From: Streptomyces sp. Q6
GTDB taxonomy: Bacteria > Actinomycetota > Actinomycetes > Streptomycetales > Streptomycetaceae
Length of the DNA stretch: 64,000 bases
Assembly (NCBI RefSeq): GCF_036967205.1
Contig: NZ_CP146022.1
Coordinates: 620,001 to 684,000, forward strand
Direction of reading: 5' to 3'
Both the position numbers and the translations under genes were made by a program. Of the stretch, positions 52,663-61,117 are shown in pieces (the first letter of the stretch is position 1; each line of letters opens with the position of its first letter). The notes beneath the pieces were generated by a model that worked only from the letters and a program-made list of their open reading frames with translations, had not been told where the DNA came from and ran no database searches.

Positions 52663-54237
52663 TCAGGCCAGCCAGGTGTCGTACAGCGAGAGCCGGTTCG
52701 AGGCGTCGAGCCGCAGCCCTCGCACGCGGTGGGTGTACGCCACGGTCGTGCGGGTCTCGCTGACCGGCAGCACGAAGCCGTCCCGTACGAGAGCGCTCTG
52801 GACGGCGGTGAAGTCGGCGGTGCGGGTCTTCTCGTCGGGGGACGCCGACGCCGCGTGCAGCCGGTCCCTGAGGTCTGGTGCGGCGACGGGGCTCTGGTCG
52901 GCGAAGACGGTAGTGAGGACGTCGGGGTCGGCCCGGCCGGCGTTCTGGAGGGTGAGGTCGTAGTCCTTGGACTTCAGGGTCTGCGGGAACTGGTTGATGG
53001 TCAGCTGGCGCAGTCTCAGTTCCACGCCGATCTCCTTGTACTGCTGCTGGACCAGCTCCAGGCTCTGCTGCCGTACGAAGATCGCGTCCACGACCAGGCG
53101 CTTGCCGTTCCTGGTGCGGACGCCGTCGCCGCCCTTGTGCCACCCCGCGTCGTCGAGGAGCCGCTCGGCGCCGGCCGCGTCGTGGGCGAGGTCCGCGGTG
53201 AGGTCGCGGTAGCCGGGGGTGGTGGAGGAGAGCACGCCGGTGGCGGCCGCGTCCGCGGAGCCGAGGAAGGCGGTGGCGACGGCGGTGCGGTCGATGCCCT
53301 TCTGGAGTGCGCGCCGCACGCGGACGTCACGCAGCTCCGGGCGCTCGGCATTCACGTAGAGACTCAGGACGACACCGGGGTCGGTCCGTGTCAGGAGCCG
53401 GAAGTCGCCCTGGGTGAACCGCTCGGCGTCCTGCGGGGCGACGGGTGTGACGGCGTCGAGCCGTCCGGCGGAGAGGCTGCCGGAGCGGGTCGTGCTCTCC
53501 GGCACGATCCGGTACTCGACCCGCTTGAGGTAGGCGCCGCCCTCGTGCCGCCAGCGCGTCGAGCCCCAGTGGTAGCCGCTCCTGCGGGCGAGGGTGACCG
53601 AGGTGTTGGGGCGGTAGGCGCCGACGGTGAAGGGCCCGGATCCGGCGATCTCGCCCCGGCAGCGTTCCTGGGGCGTGCGGGTCAGGGTCTTGGGCGAGAG
53701 CAGTCCGAGCGAGGTGGTCGAGGTCGCCCTGAGGAACTGGGCGTTGGGCCGGTCGAAGACCACGGTCGCCGTGTGCGCGTCCTCGACGACGGTCCTGCGG
53801 TACCCGGACAGGTAGACGGCTCCGCGCGAGGACGCGGCGCCGAGGTCGTGGAGGGCGTCGAGGTTCTTCTTGACCGCGGTCGCGTCGACGGCTCCGCCGT
53901 CGCTGAAGGTGGCGCCGTCGCGCAGCCGGAAGGTGAAGCGCGTGGCCTTGGCGTCGGTGGTCCAGGACGTCGCGAGCCACGGCACGAGCCGGCCCGTCCT
54001 CGGATCCTGGTCGGTGAGTGAATCCACCACCTGACGGCCGATGTTGAGGCTCTGGCCGAGCGCGGACTGCTGCGGATCGAGGCAGACGGGGTCGAAGTCC
54101 AGGGCGAGTCGCAAGGTGCCGCCGGACCGGGGCGGCCCGGAGTATCCGGCGTCGCTCGTGGCTCCCGAACAGGCGCTCGCGCCCGCGGCGAGGACCAGGG
54201 CGAGAGCCACGGCGGTGGAACGGGGGTGCGGGTGCAT
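52663..54237 (-). CDS. Peptide-type ABC substrate-binding lipoprotein, family 5, 524 aa
   Basis: The signal ends with the lipobox ALVLAAGASACSG, so the protein is membrane-anchored outside. The body carries the family 5 pattern: VVDSLTDQDPRTGRLVPWLA, RLRDGATFSDGGAVDATAVK, and a large second lobe (YNGQ-less variant with GWHKGGDGVRTRNGKRL). It may bind a peptide, nickel complex or glycoside. ATG 54237 is chosen for the signal sequence and the GGAG upstream. It begins 46 bases after the DUF1684 gene and could be read through from the SARP-controlled promoter at 56092-56134, which would tie it to the antibiotic pathway. Confidence 0.9.
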   Translation of the reverse strand: MHPHPRSTAVALALVLAAGASACSGATSDAGYSGPPRSGGTLRLALDFDPVCLDPQQSALGQSLNIGRQVVDSLTDQDPRTGRLVPWLATSWTTDAKATRFTFRLRDGATFSDGGAVDATAVKKNLDALHDLGAASSRGAVYLSGYRRTVVEDAHTATVVFDRPNAQFLRATSTTSLGLLSPKTLTRTPQERCRGEIAGSGPFTVGAYRPNTSVTLARRSGYHWGSTRWRHEGGAYLKRVEYRIVPESTTRSGSLSAGRLDAVTPVAPQDAERFTQGDFRLLTRTDPGVVLSLYVNAERPELRDVRVRRALQKGIDRTAVATAFLGSADAAATGVLSSTTPGYRDLTADLAHDAAGAERLLDDAGWHKGGDGVRTRNGKRLVVDAIFVRQQSLELVQQQYKEIGVELRLRQLTINQFPQTLKSKDYDLTLQNAGRADPDVLTTVFADQSPVAAPDLRDRLHAASASPDEKTRTADFTAVQSALVRDGFVLPVSETRTTVAYTHRVRGLRLDASNRLSLYDTWLA

Positions 54238-54283
54238 CGCGGGTGGTACTCCTTCGGCTCCTACGGCGGAACGCCGGCGGCCC

Positions 54284-55135
54284 TCAGCCGTACGGGGCGA
54301 GCTCCCCCGCCTCGACGGCGATCGGCAGGGTGTTGCCCGTGGGCGGCAGGGCGCAGGTGGCGAACGGGGTGAACGCACAGGGCGGGTTGATGGCGCGGTT
54401 GAAGTCGAGGACGACGCTCCGTCCGTCGAGCAGATCACCTTCGGGCCGACAGGCGTAGAGCACGCGGGCGGCGCCGTACGAGGTCGCCCCGCTGGTCAGG
54501 TCCCGGAAGGGAATGTTGAGGACGCCGTCCCTGCCGCCGTAGGGCTCCAGGGTCAGATCGCGTCCCGCGAGGGTGAAGCGCAGCCGCCCCGAGAGGGTGA
54601 ACTCCCGTCGGACCGTGTCGAGCGCGGTGTCCAGGACGATGCGACGCGGGTGCTTGTACGGCTCGTAGACCGCGCGGGTCACCCACTCGGGGCGCGGCGG
54701 GTGGACGGGCACGTCGGTGAACCGGAGCAGCGTGGGTGCCTGGGGCGAGCGGACCCTGATCGCCCAGCGGATCCGCCGGGGGCGGTCCGCGTCCTCGAAG
54801 CCGAGCACGTCGACGCGCAGGTCGCGGAAGGTGACCTGGACCGCGCCGCCGTGGGGCGGGACGACGCCGCCCTGCCGTACGGTCCGGTCGCCGTCGACGA
54901 CGACCCCGTCGACGCGCAGCCCTTCGTCGGCGGCGGCCCGCACCCGTACGCCGGAGTCGTCGGCCTGCCAGCTGCCGGGGACGTCGTCGAACCGCTGCGC
55001 CTTGGCGTCGAGCCAGTGCAGGGCGACCGGGGAGAGGATCCCGTACGGCTCCCGCAGTTGCGCGAGCCGGGCGGTCCGCCACTCCTGCCAGGAGGCCAGG
55101 AAGCCGGCTGCCTCGGCCGTCGGCCCGGCCGTCAC
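54284..55135 (-). CDS. DUF1684 domain protein, 283 aa
   Basis: The family's core is clear: SWQEWRTARLAQLREPYGIL near the N-terminus, then VRSPQAPTLLRFTDVPVHPP, REFTLSGRLRFTLAGRDLTL and the conserved final block VVLDFNRAINPPCAFTPFAT. DUF1684 proteins are about 200-290 residues, soluble, and of unknown activity. The GTG start overlaps the dehydrogenase stop (GTGA), so it is translationally coupled to a probable tailoring enzyme and likely has a pathway role. Confidence 0.82.
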   Translation of the reverse strand: MTAGPTAEAAGFLASWQEWRTARLAQLREPYGILSPVALHWLDAKAQRFDDVPGSWQADDSGVRVRAAADEGLRVDGVVVDGDRTVRQGGVVPPHGGAVQVTFRDLRVDVLGFEDADRPRRIRWAIRVRSPQAPTLLRFTDVPVHPPRPEWVTRAVYEPYKHPRRIVLDTALDTVRREFTLSGRLRFTLAGRDLTLEPYGGRDGVLNIPFRDLTSGATSYGAARVLYACRPEGDLLDGRSVVLDFNRAINPPCAFTPFATCALPPTGNTLPIAVEAGELAPYG

Positions 55136-56067
55136 GACAGCTCCGTGAGCGCGGCGATGACGGCGTTCTGGCCCTGGTCGCGCCGGGTGGCGAGTGCGTC
55201 GTAGGACTCCTGGCCGAAGGATGCCTCGGCCTGCTCCAGGAGCAGCGCGACGGTGTCCGCGTCGACGGGCGGCCGGCCCAGGCCGTCCCAGCTGCGTTCG
55301 AGGCCGTCTCCCAGGTGGGCGAACCAGTGCCGCAGCCCGCCCGCGCCGCCGCCCAGGTGGAACGCCTGGAAGGGGCCGACCACGGCCCAGCGCGACCCGA
55401 TCGACGCGGTGACCACGGCGTCCAGTTCGTCGACGGTGACCACGCCCTCGCGCACCAGGTGGATGCTCTCGCGCAGCAGCGCTGACTGGAGCCGGTTGGC
55501 CACGAACCCGGGGACGGCTCGGCGCAGCACCACCGGGGTCTTGCCGAGCTCCCGGTAGAAGCCGACGGCCCGGTCGACCAGGCCGGGTTCCGCCCGCTCG
55601 GAGGCGACGACCTCGACCAGGGGCACGATGTGCGGCGGGTTGAACGGGTGCCCGACGACGACCCGGCCGGGCGTGGGGAGTTCGGCTCCGAGGTCGTCGG
55701 GCAGCAGGGTGGAGGTGGAGGAGAGCAGCAGCGCGTCCCGCGGGGCGGCGGCGGCGATCCGGGCGAACAGCTTCTGCTTGAGGGCGAGGTCCTCCAGGGC
55801 GTTCTCCTGCACGACGTCGGCGCCCTCGACGGCCGCGTCGACGCTCGCCGTGAACTCCAGGCGGGCGAACAACTCCTCGGGATCCAGCGGCCCTTCGGGC
55901 AGGGTGGCCGCGTACCGCACCAGTTCCGCCCGCACATGCGCCTCGGCGTCCGACCGGGTGCTGCTCACCCGTACGTCCAGTCCGCGCGCGGCGAACAGGG
56001 CGATCCACCCGAGTGCGATGGTGCCGGTGCCGATCACCGCCGCGGTCCGCTGTCGTTCCACGCTCAC
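55132..56067 (-). CDS. 3-hydroxyacyl-CoA dehydrogenase family reductase (ActVI-ORF1-like), 311 aa
   Basis: The NAD-binding start is VIGTGTIALGWIALFAARG, with ENALEDLALKQ and VVGHPFNPPHIVPLVEVV as in this family, and a C-terminal helical domain (GFVANRLQSALLRE, GSRWAVVGPFQAFH). ActVI-ORF1 of the actinorhodin pathway belongs here and sets the C3 stereocentre before pyran closure. Finding it in a cluster with ActIII, ActIV and ActVA-like genes supports a benzoisochromanequinone-type product. The GTG at 56067 has AGGAG six bases upstream. It is first in its operon, under the SARP box at 56092-56134. Confidence 0.85.
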   Translation of the reverse strand: MSVERQRTAAVIGTGTIALGWIALFAARGLDVRVSSTRSDAEAHVRAELVRYAATLPEGPLDPEELFARLEFTASVDAAVEGADVVQENALEDLALKQKLFARIAAAAPRDALLLSSTSTLLPDDLGAELPTPGRVVVGHPFNPPHIVPLVEVVASERAEPGLVDRAVGFYRELGKTPVVLRRAVPGFVANRLQSALLRESIHLVREGVVTVDELDAVVTASIGSRWAVVGPFQAFHLGGGAGGLRHWFAHLGDGLERSWDGLGRPPVDADTVALLLEQAEASFGQESYDALATRRDQGQNAVIAALTELS

Positions 56068-56091
56068 CGGTGCTCCTCTCGTCCGGGGACC

Positions 56092-56134
56092 AGGCTCGGC
56101 GCCGTGACTCGAGGGCTGCTCGAGAGGGGATGGA
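56092..56134 (-). promoter_or_regulatory. Triple SARP box and -10 for the dehydrogenase operon
   Basis: Read leftward, TCCATCC (56134-56128), TCGAGCA (56123-56117) and TCGAGTC (56112-56106) repeat every 11 bases, then eight bases, then GAGCCT (56097-56092). The start codon follows 24 bases after the -10. Confidence 0.72.
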
Positions 56135-56165
56135 GACGGGCTCGGGGCGGCGTGCGGCGGCTCGT

Positions 56166-56183
56166 TCGAGACGGATTCGAGGC
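56166..56183 (+). promoter_or_regulatory. Rightward double TCGAG heptamer
   Basis: TCGAGAC (56166-56172) and TCGAGGC (56177-56183) are 11 bases apart, pointing to the small gene at 56271. No convincing -10 lies exactly eight bases on; TAGGCA at 56190-56195 is nearer. Confidence 0.45.
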
Positions 56184-56270
56184 GGCCTGTAGGCACGCTG
56201 CGGACCGTGGGGACCGGCGGTGTGCGACCACCGAGCCGTCCCGCCCCCTACGCGACGAAAGGGCTCCCCC

Positions 56271-56465
56271 ATGCCTGCCAGGGAACGGCAACAGCACTCC
56301 GGACACGGCGAGTTGGGCCTACGGGCCGCACACGCCCTGATCGCCGGCGCGGACCTCGGGACGATCCGGCACCTGCTCGGCCTGGACCCGGGTGAGCCCG
56401 CGGCCCCGGCCCCCGATCACCGCCGGGGCACGACGACGGCCGTGACGAGCAGTCCGGCGCCCTGA
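56271..56465 (+). CDS. Small hypothetical protein, 64 aa
   Basis: ATG 56271 follows GAAAGGG at reasonable distance. The product begins MPARERQQHSGHGELGLRAA, has one amphipathic helix (ALIAGADLGTIRHLLGLDPG) and a disordered Ala/Pro/Thr-rich tail. The last 49 bases overlap the convergent PPTase gene, where the reading may simply shadow it. A TCGAG heptamer pair upstream hints that it belongs to the polyketide regulon. I do not recognise the family; it may not be real. Confidence 0.4.
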   Translation: MPARERQQHSGHGELGLRAAHALIAGADLGTIRHLLGLDPGEPAAPAPDHRRGTTTAVTSSPAP

Positions 56466-57079
56466 GCCCACCGCCCCCGGAACACGCTGATCTCCCGGTC
56501 CGCGACGACCGGGCCCGGCACCCGCACCCGGGCTTGGAACGTGTGGTCCTCCGGGTCGAACACCACCGATGCCGAGGAGAACCCGAGCGGGCGGTGCGCC
56601 AGCGGGAACCACGCCTTGTAGAGCGCCTCCTTGGCGCTGAACAGGAGCCGGTCCCAGCTCACGTCGGAGCCCGGCCCGCGCCCCAGCCGGCTCACGTGTG
56701 CGCGCTCCTCGGGCAGCGCCACCGCGTCGAGGACTCCGGCGGGCAGCGGTGCGTCGGGTTCGGCGTCGATCCCGATCCCGGCCGCGTCGCCGTCCCGGCA
56801 GACCGCCGCGGCGCGATATCCGGCACAGTGCGTCATGCTGCCGACGACACCGTCCGGCCAGCCGGGCGCACCGTGCGCACCGGGCACCAACGGCTGTTCG
56901 GCGAAGCCGAGTTGGCGCAGGGCGGTCCGGGCGCAGTGCCGCACCGTCGCGAACTCCCTCCGCCGGGCGGGCACCGCCCGTGCGACGGCGGCCTCCTCCT
57001 CCGCATGCAGCCGGACGCCCTGAACGTCACCGAACGACTCCGCGGCACAGGCCCACGGGGGCAGCAACTCCCGGATCAT
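56417..57079 (-). CDS. Sfp-type 4'-phosphopantetheinyl transferase, 220 aa
   Basis: The family motifs appear in order: VRHCARTALRQLG, GSMTHCAGY, the metal site GIGIDAEPDAPLP, and FSAKEALYKAWFPL. It moves the phosphopantetheine arm of CoA to Ser41 of each ACP and so activates the polyketide carriers. ATG 57079 has AGAGGTG in front of it. The product is close to the EntD/Sfp length (about 220 residues). It marks the right edge of the polyketide cluster. Confidence 0.92.
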   Translation of the reverse strand: MIRELLPPWACAAESFGDVQGVRLHAEEEAAVARAVPARRREFATVRHCARTALRQLGFAEQPLVPGAHGAPGWPDGVVGSMTHCAGYRAAAVCRDGDAAGIGIDAEPDAPLPAGVLDAVALPEERAHVSRLGRGPGSDVSWDRLLFSAKEALYKAWFPLAHRPLGFSSASVVFDPEDHTFQARVRVPGPVVADREISVFRGRWAQGAGLLVTAVVVPRR

Positions 57080-57563
57080 GCGCACCTCTTCTGGTCGGGT
57101 CGTGGCCGAGCTCGCGCCACGGCGTGGTGACCGTCGACAGCATGACGTCACCCGCCGGCCGACCGATCCGGCGGGGTCCACTTCGCCGATGCGCCGATTC
57201 GCCCGCGGCGACTCCCTGGCCGCCGGACAGCGCATCAACAGCACGGCGTCATAGTCCAGTTGACTTCGCGCGAGCTGCCCGACCGGGACGGCGTGCGTCA
57301 CGGATCCGGTCGATGATCTGCCGGGCGTCGGCGTGCGCGGAGAAGAACGGGTTGGTTGACGGTCGCGCGCACCTTCCCGTACGCGCCGAACATCGTCACG
57401 CTCATCGCTCCCTCGGCAAGGTCGCGGGTGCGATGAGCGTGCCGAGCGTCCGACGCCGGCCACGGTCCTACCCGCTCCCACTCTCGCGGGCGAACACCAC
57501 CGCGTCATCCGTCGACGCCGATCCGTCCGGCCCGACGAGCACCACGCCGCGGCGGCGGGCACC
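57080..57563 (-). other. Degenerate stretch with fragments of a lost gene
   Basis: No intact gene is seen. On the minus strand an ATG near 57404 starts MSVTMFGAYGKVRATVNQP. A neighbouring frame then continues FFSAHADARQIIDRI, and another gives THAVPVGQLARSQLDYDAVL. They read like pieces of one protein broken by frameshifts, but I cannot name it. Codon bias is weaker than in neighbouring genes. Confidence 0.4.
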
Positions 57564-58637
57564 TCAGGGGCGGACGCCCAGCGCGGGCAGGACGGTCTCC
57601 GCGACCCGGTACGCCTCCTCCAGGAGCGGGTTGCCCGACAGGATGAAGGTGTCGACGCCGAGATCCTCGTACTCCTTGAGGCGCTCGACCACCTGGGCGG
57701 TGGAGCCGACCACGGCGGTGCCGGGGCCGGGGCGGAAGAGGCTCATGCCCGGCCACAGGTTCGGGTGGACCTCCAGTTCACGGGCCTTGGCCGGGACCCG
57801 GCCGCCGTGCTGGCGGAACTGCCGCTGCCAGCCGACGCCGTCCTCTCCCGTACGGTCGCCGAGCTGCCGGGCGTACGTCGCGTCGCTGGTGACGTCGAGC
57901 AGCCGGTCGGCGGCCGCCCACGCCTCGTCCTCGGTGTCGCGGACGATCAGGTGCAGACGCAGGCCGATGCGCAGGGTGCGGCCGTGTGCCGCCGCGCGTT
58001 CCCGGACGCGTTCCAGCTTCTCCTTCAGCAGGTGGGGCGGCTCGCCCCAGGTGAGGTAGACGTCGACGTGCTCGGCGGCCATCTCGATGCCCGGTGCGGA
58101 GGAGCCGCCGAACCACAGGGGGACGTGCGGGCGTTGCACGGGTCGGAGGTCACCGAAGGAGGCGCCGGCGTTCTTCAGGTCGTAGAAGCGTCCCTTGTGG
58201 TCGAAGACCTCGCCGGCGGTGAGCCGCTTCACGATCGACCAGTACTCGGCGCTCAGGTCGTAGCGCGCGTCGTGCTCCACGTCCAGGCCGTACTCGCGCA
58301 GGGTCTTCGTCGAGCCGTTGACGACGTTGAAGCGCAGGCGCGGGCCGAAGAGGGTGTCGAAGGTGAGCGCCATCTTGGCGAGCAGGGTCGGGGAGATCAG
58401 CCCGGGGTGGACGGCCAGCAGCGGCTGGAAGCGGGGACTCGTGGCGGCGGCGAGGGCGCTGCCCAGCGGCCAGACGTCGTGCAGGTCGGTGGCGAGCAGC
58501 GCGCCGCTGAACCCGAGCCGTTCGACGGTGCCGGCGAGCTGTTGCAGGTAGGCGAGGTCGACCGGGCGGCGTCCCTCGGGCTCCCAGGGGTAGGCGCCCT
58601 CGCGCGGAATGATGTACCAGAGGACTTCGGAGGCCAT
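57564..58637 (-). CDS. LLM-class FMNH2-dependent monooxygenase (SsuD-like), 357 aa
   Basis: The bacterial luciferase-like barrel is evident: LWYIIPREGAYPWE, the substrate loop LLATDLHDVWPLGSALAA, PLLAVHPGLISPTLLAKMA, RLRFNVVNGSTKTLREYGL, and VPLWFGGSSAPGIEMAAEHV. Members such as SsuD cleave C-S bonds of sulfonates to give sulfite. It needs reduced FMN from a reductase not present in this window. It is the last gene in the operon, 13 bases after a binding protein. ATG 58637 follows AGGAGA. The context fits organosulfur use. Confidence 0.88.
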   Translation of the reverse strand: MASEVLWYIIPREGAYPWEPEGRRPVDLAYLQQLAGTVERLGFSGALLATDLHDVWPLGSALAAATSPRFQPLLAVHPGLISPTLLAKMALTFDTLFGPRLRFNVVNGSTKTLREYGLDVEHDARYDLSAEYWSIVKRLTAGEVFDHKGRFYDLKNAGASFGDLRPVQRPHVPLWFGGSSAPGIEMAAEHVDVYLTWGEPPHLLKEKLERVRERAAAHGRTLRIGLRLHLIVRDTEDEAWAAADRLLDVTSDATYARQLGDRTGEDGVGWQRQFRQHGGRVPAKARELEVHPNLWPGMSLFRPGPGTAVVGSTAQVVERLKEYEDLGVDTFILSGNPLLEEAYRVAETVLPALGVRP

Positions 58638-58650
58638 GTGCGCTGTCTCC

Positions 58651-59514
58651 TCAGACCTGTCGGGCGACGGCGTCGGCGACCGTGACCGGCCGCTCGATGA
58701 AGCCGGTGCGGACGAAGACGTCGGCGGCCTGCTGCTGTTCGGCGAGGAACGCGTCGCTGACGTCCTCGATGCTCCAGGGCAGCGTGCGCAGGGCGGTCTC
58801 CCAGTCGTCGACGGTGCCGCCCTGGTGGTCGGCGGCGATCGCGGCGGCCTCGCGCGGGTGGGCCTGTACCCAGGCGTCGGCCCGGCCGAGCGCCTTGACC
58901 AGGGCCTCGACGACCTCGGGCCGCTTCTCGGCCACCTCCCGCCGGGTGAAGAACACCGAGCGGTCGGTGATGACGTCTTCGGTGCGCACGAGGATCCGGA
59001 CGCCCGGGGTGCGCAGGGCGGCCGCGAGCTGCGGGCCCTGGGCGACCCAGGCGGCGATGGCTCCCTCGCGCAGCAGCTTCTCGCTGTCCTCACCGCCGCG
59101 TACGGGGGTGATGTCGTCGGCGTACGAGAGGCCGGCGTCGTCGAGGGCCTTGGCGACGAGGTGGGTCTGCCAGGAGCCGATGGCCAGGTGCACGGTGCCG
59201 CCCTTGAGGTCGGCGACCGTCCGCGCGGGGCTGTCCTCGGTGACGAGCAGGGCGCCGTGGCCGGGACGCGGGGCGGAGACGGCGGCGTAGACGATGTCGT
59301 GACCGGCCGACTGGGCGGTGACCGGCGGCGTGGAGCCGGTGCCGCCGAAGTCGATCACGCCCTCGGTCAGGAGCGGGCCGGTGCGCACGCCGTCCGTGTA
59401 GGGGTGGAAGGCGACGGTCTCCCCCACCTTGGCGAGCTCCTCGGCGGCGTGGTCGAGGCGGGAGAGGTAGTAGAGGGTGGGGTTGCTGTTGTGGACGCCG
59501 ATGGTGATGGTCAT
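58651..59514 (-). CDS. SsuA/NMT1-like substrate-binding protein without signal peptide, 287 aa
   Basis: The ABC-type binding fold is seen (TEGVIDFGGTGSTPPVTAQS, GALLVTEDSPARTVADLKGG, VHLAIGSWQTHLVAKALDDA), as in SsuA. It starts directly with MTITIGVHNSNPTLYYLSRL and has no signal peptide or lipobox. It may stay in the cytoplasm, perhaps as a sulfonate-handling or enzyme-like protein (the DszB family has this fold). The ATG overlaps the ATPase gene's stop (ATGA). Confidence 0.8.
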   Translation of the reverse strand: MTITIGVHNSNPTLYYLSRLDHAAEELAKVGETVAFHPYTDGVRTGPLLTEGVIDFGGTGSTPPVTAQSAGHDIVYAAVSAPRPGHGALLVTEDSPARTVADLKGGTVHLAIGSWQTHLVAKALDDAGLSYADDITPVRGGEDSEKLLREGAIAAWVAQGPQLAAALRTPGVRILVRTEDVITDRSVFFTRREVAEKRPEVVEALVKALGRADAWVQAHPREAAAIAADHQGGTVDDWETALRTLPWSIEDVSDAFLAEQQQAADVFVRTGFIERPVTVADAVARQV

Positions 59515-60287
59515 GCGGAACGCTCCGGTGGTGTGGTGGTGGCGGGCGGCACGCCCAGGTCGGTCAGCAGGCGGCGGCGCAGGGCGGTGAAGGCCGGGTC
59601 GCCGGGGTCGCGCGGGCGCGGGACGTCGACGGTCTCGTCCGTGATGAGCCGGCCCTCGCGCAGGACGCAGACGCGGTCGGCGAGCCGTACGGCCTCGTCC
59701 ACGTCGTGGGTGACGAGCAGCACGGCGGGCCGGTGGACCCGGCACAGTTCGCTGACCAGGTCCTGCATGCGCAGCCGGGTCAGGGCGTCCAGGGCGGCGA
59801 ACGGCTCGTCCAGGAGCAGGAGTTCGGGCTCGCGGACCAGGGCGCGGGCGAGCGCCACGCGCTGGGCCTCGCCACCGGAGAGGGTGGCGGGCCAGGCGCG
59901 GGCGTGGCTCTCCAGGCCGACCTCGGCCAAGGCGCGGCGCCCACGGTCCGGGTCGGTCCTCGGCAGGGCGACGACGACGTTGGCGAGCACGCGCTTGGAC
60001 GGGATCAGCCGTGGTTCCTGGAAGACGATGGTGCGCGTCTCGGGGACGAGCACCTCGCCCGCGTCGGCTCCTTCGAGGGCGCCCAGGATCCTGAGCAGGG
60101 TGGTCTTGCCGCTGCCGCTCGCACCGAGCAGGGCGACGAACTCGCCGCTGGCGATGGTGAGATCGAGGCCGTCGAGGACGGTCTGATCGGCGAACGCCTT
60201 GACGAGGGAGCGGACGTGGACGGCGGTGCCGGCGGCCGTGCCGGTGCCGGGATCGGTTGCGGTGGTCCGAGGGGTCGTGGTGGTCAT
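59511..60287 (-). CDS. Sulfonate-type ABC transporter ATPase (SsuB-like), 258 aa
   Basis: Walker A GASGSGKTTLLR, signature LSGGEAQRVALARALV, Walker B LLLLDEPFAALD and the switch His in LLVTHDVDEAVRLADRV. The size and sequence match SsuB/TauB ATPases. It powers the permease whose stop overlaps its start (ATGA). N-terminal residues 1-25 are Thr-rich and probably disordered. Confidence 0.93.
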   Translation of the reverse strand: MTTTTPRTTATDPGTGTAAGTAVHVRSLVKAFADQTVLDGLDLTIASGEFVALLGASGSGKTTLLRILGALEGADAGEVLVPETRTIVFQEPRLIPSKRVLANVVVALPRTDPDRGRRALAEVGLESHARAWPATLSGGEAQRVALARALVREPELLLLDEPFAALDALTRLRMQDLVSELCRVHRPAVLLVTHDVDEAVRLADRVCVLREGRLITDETVDVPRPRDPGDPAFTALRRRLLTDLGVPPATTTPPERSA

Positions 60288-61117
60288 CGCCGGGCCTGCC
60301 TCCACGGCATCAGGACCCGCTCCAGCAGGCGGACGAACGCGTCGGCGAGCAGGCCGAGCAGCCCGTACACGAGGATGCAGACCGCGAGGATGTCCGTACG
60401 GGCGTAGCTCTGCGCCTGGGCCATGAGGTAGCCGATGCCGGCGGTGGCGTTGATCTCCTCGGCGGCGATCAGCGCGATCACGCTGAGCGTCATCGACAGT
60501 CGCAGTCCGGCGAGCAGTGAGGGCAGCGCGCCGGGCAGGACGACCTCGCGGACGATCGCGAACCGGCTCATGCCGAAGCTGCGCATGGCCTCCACCAGCC
60601 GGGCGTCGGTGTTGCGGACGCCGCTGGAGGTGGAGACGTACATCGGGAAGGTGGTGGCGACGGCGATCAGCAGGATCTTGGCGATCTCGTTGATGCCGAA
60701 CCACACCATGAACAGCGGGACGAGGGACAGGAAGGGGATGGTCCGCAGGGTCTGCATGGTGGAGTCGAGCAGTTCGTCGCCGAGGCGGGTGAAGCCGGTG
60801 ACGACGCCGGCCGTGAGGCCGATCGCGAGGCCGAGCAGCAGGCCGAGGCCGGAGCGGGTCAGGGAGGTGGCGAGCGCGTCGGGCAACTGGCCGTTGCCCC
60901 ACAGTTCGCCGACCGCGCGGACCACGTCGGCGGGTGAGGCGAGCACGTCGGGGGTGAGGGCGCCGGTCGCGGACGCGACCCACCACAGGACGAGCAGGGC
61001 GAGCGGACCGACGGCCCGTACGGCCGTCCTGAACCGGCGCGGGCGTGGGCGCCGGGCGACGGGCCTGGGCGCCACCAACGCCCGTTTCCCGGTGGGGAGG
61101 TCGTGGACGGCGGTCAT
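60284..61117 (-). CDS. Sulfonate-type ABC transporter permease (SsuC-like), 277 aa
   Basis: A basic N-terminus, about six helices, the EAA loop DARLVEAMRSFGMSRFAIVR and the conserved IALIAAEEINATAGIGYLM identify an SsuC/TauC permease. ATG 61117 overlaps the binding-protein stop (ATGA). It forms the channel of the importer with the ATPase downstream. Confidence 0.92.
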   Translation of the reverse strand: MTAVHDLPTGKRALVAPRPVARRPRPRRFRTAVRAVGPLALLVLWWVASATGALTPDVLASPADVVRAVGELWGNGQLPDALATSLTRSGLGLLLGLAIGLTAGVVTGFTRLGDELLDSTMQTLRTIPFLSLVPLFMVWFGINEIAKILLIAVATTFPMYVSTSSGVRNTDARLVEAMRSFGMSRFAIVREVVLPGALPSLLAGLRLSMTLSVIALIAAEEINATAGIGYLMAQAQSYARTDILAVCILVYGLLGLLADAFVRLLERVLMPWRQARR

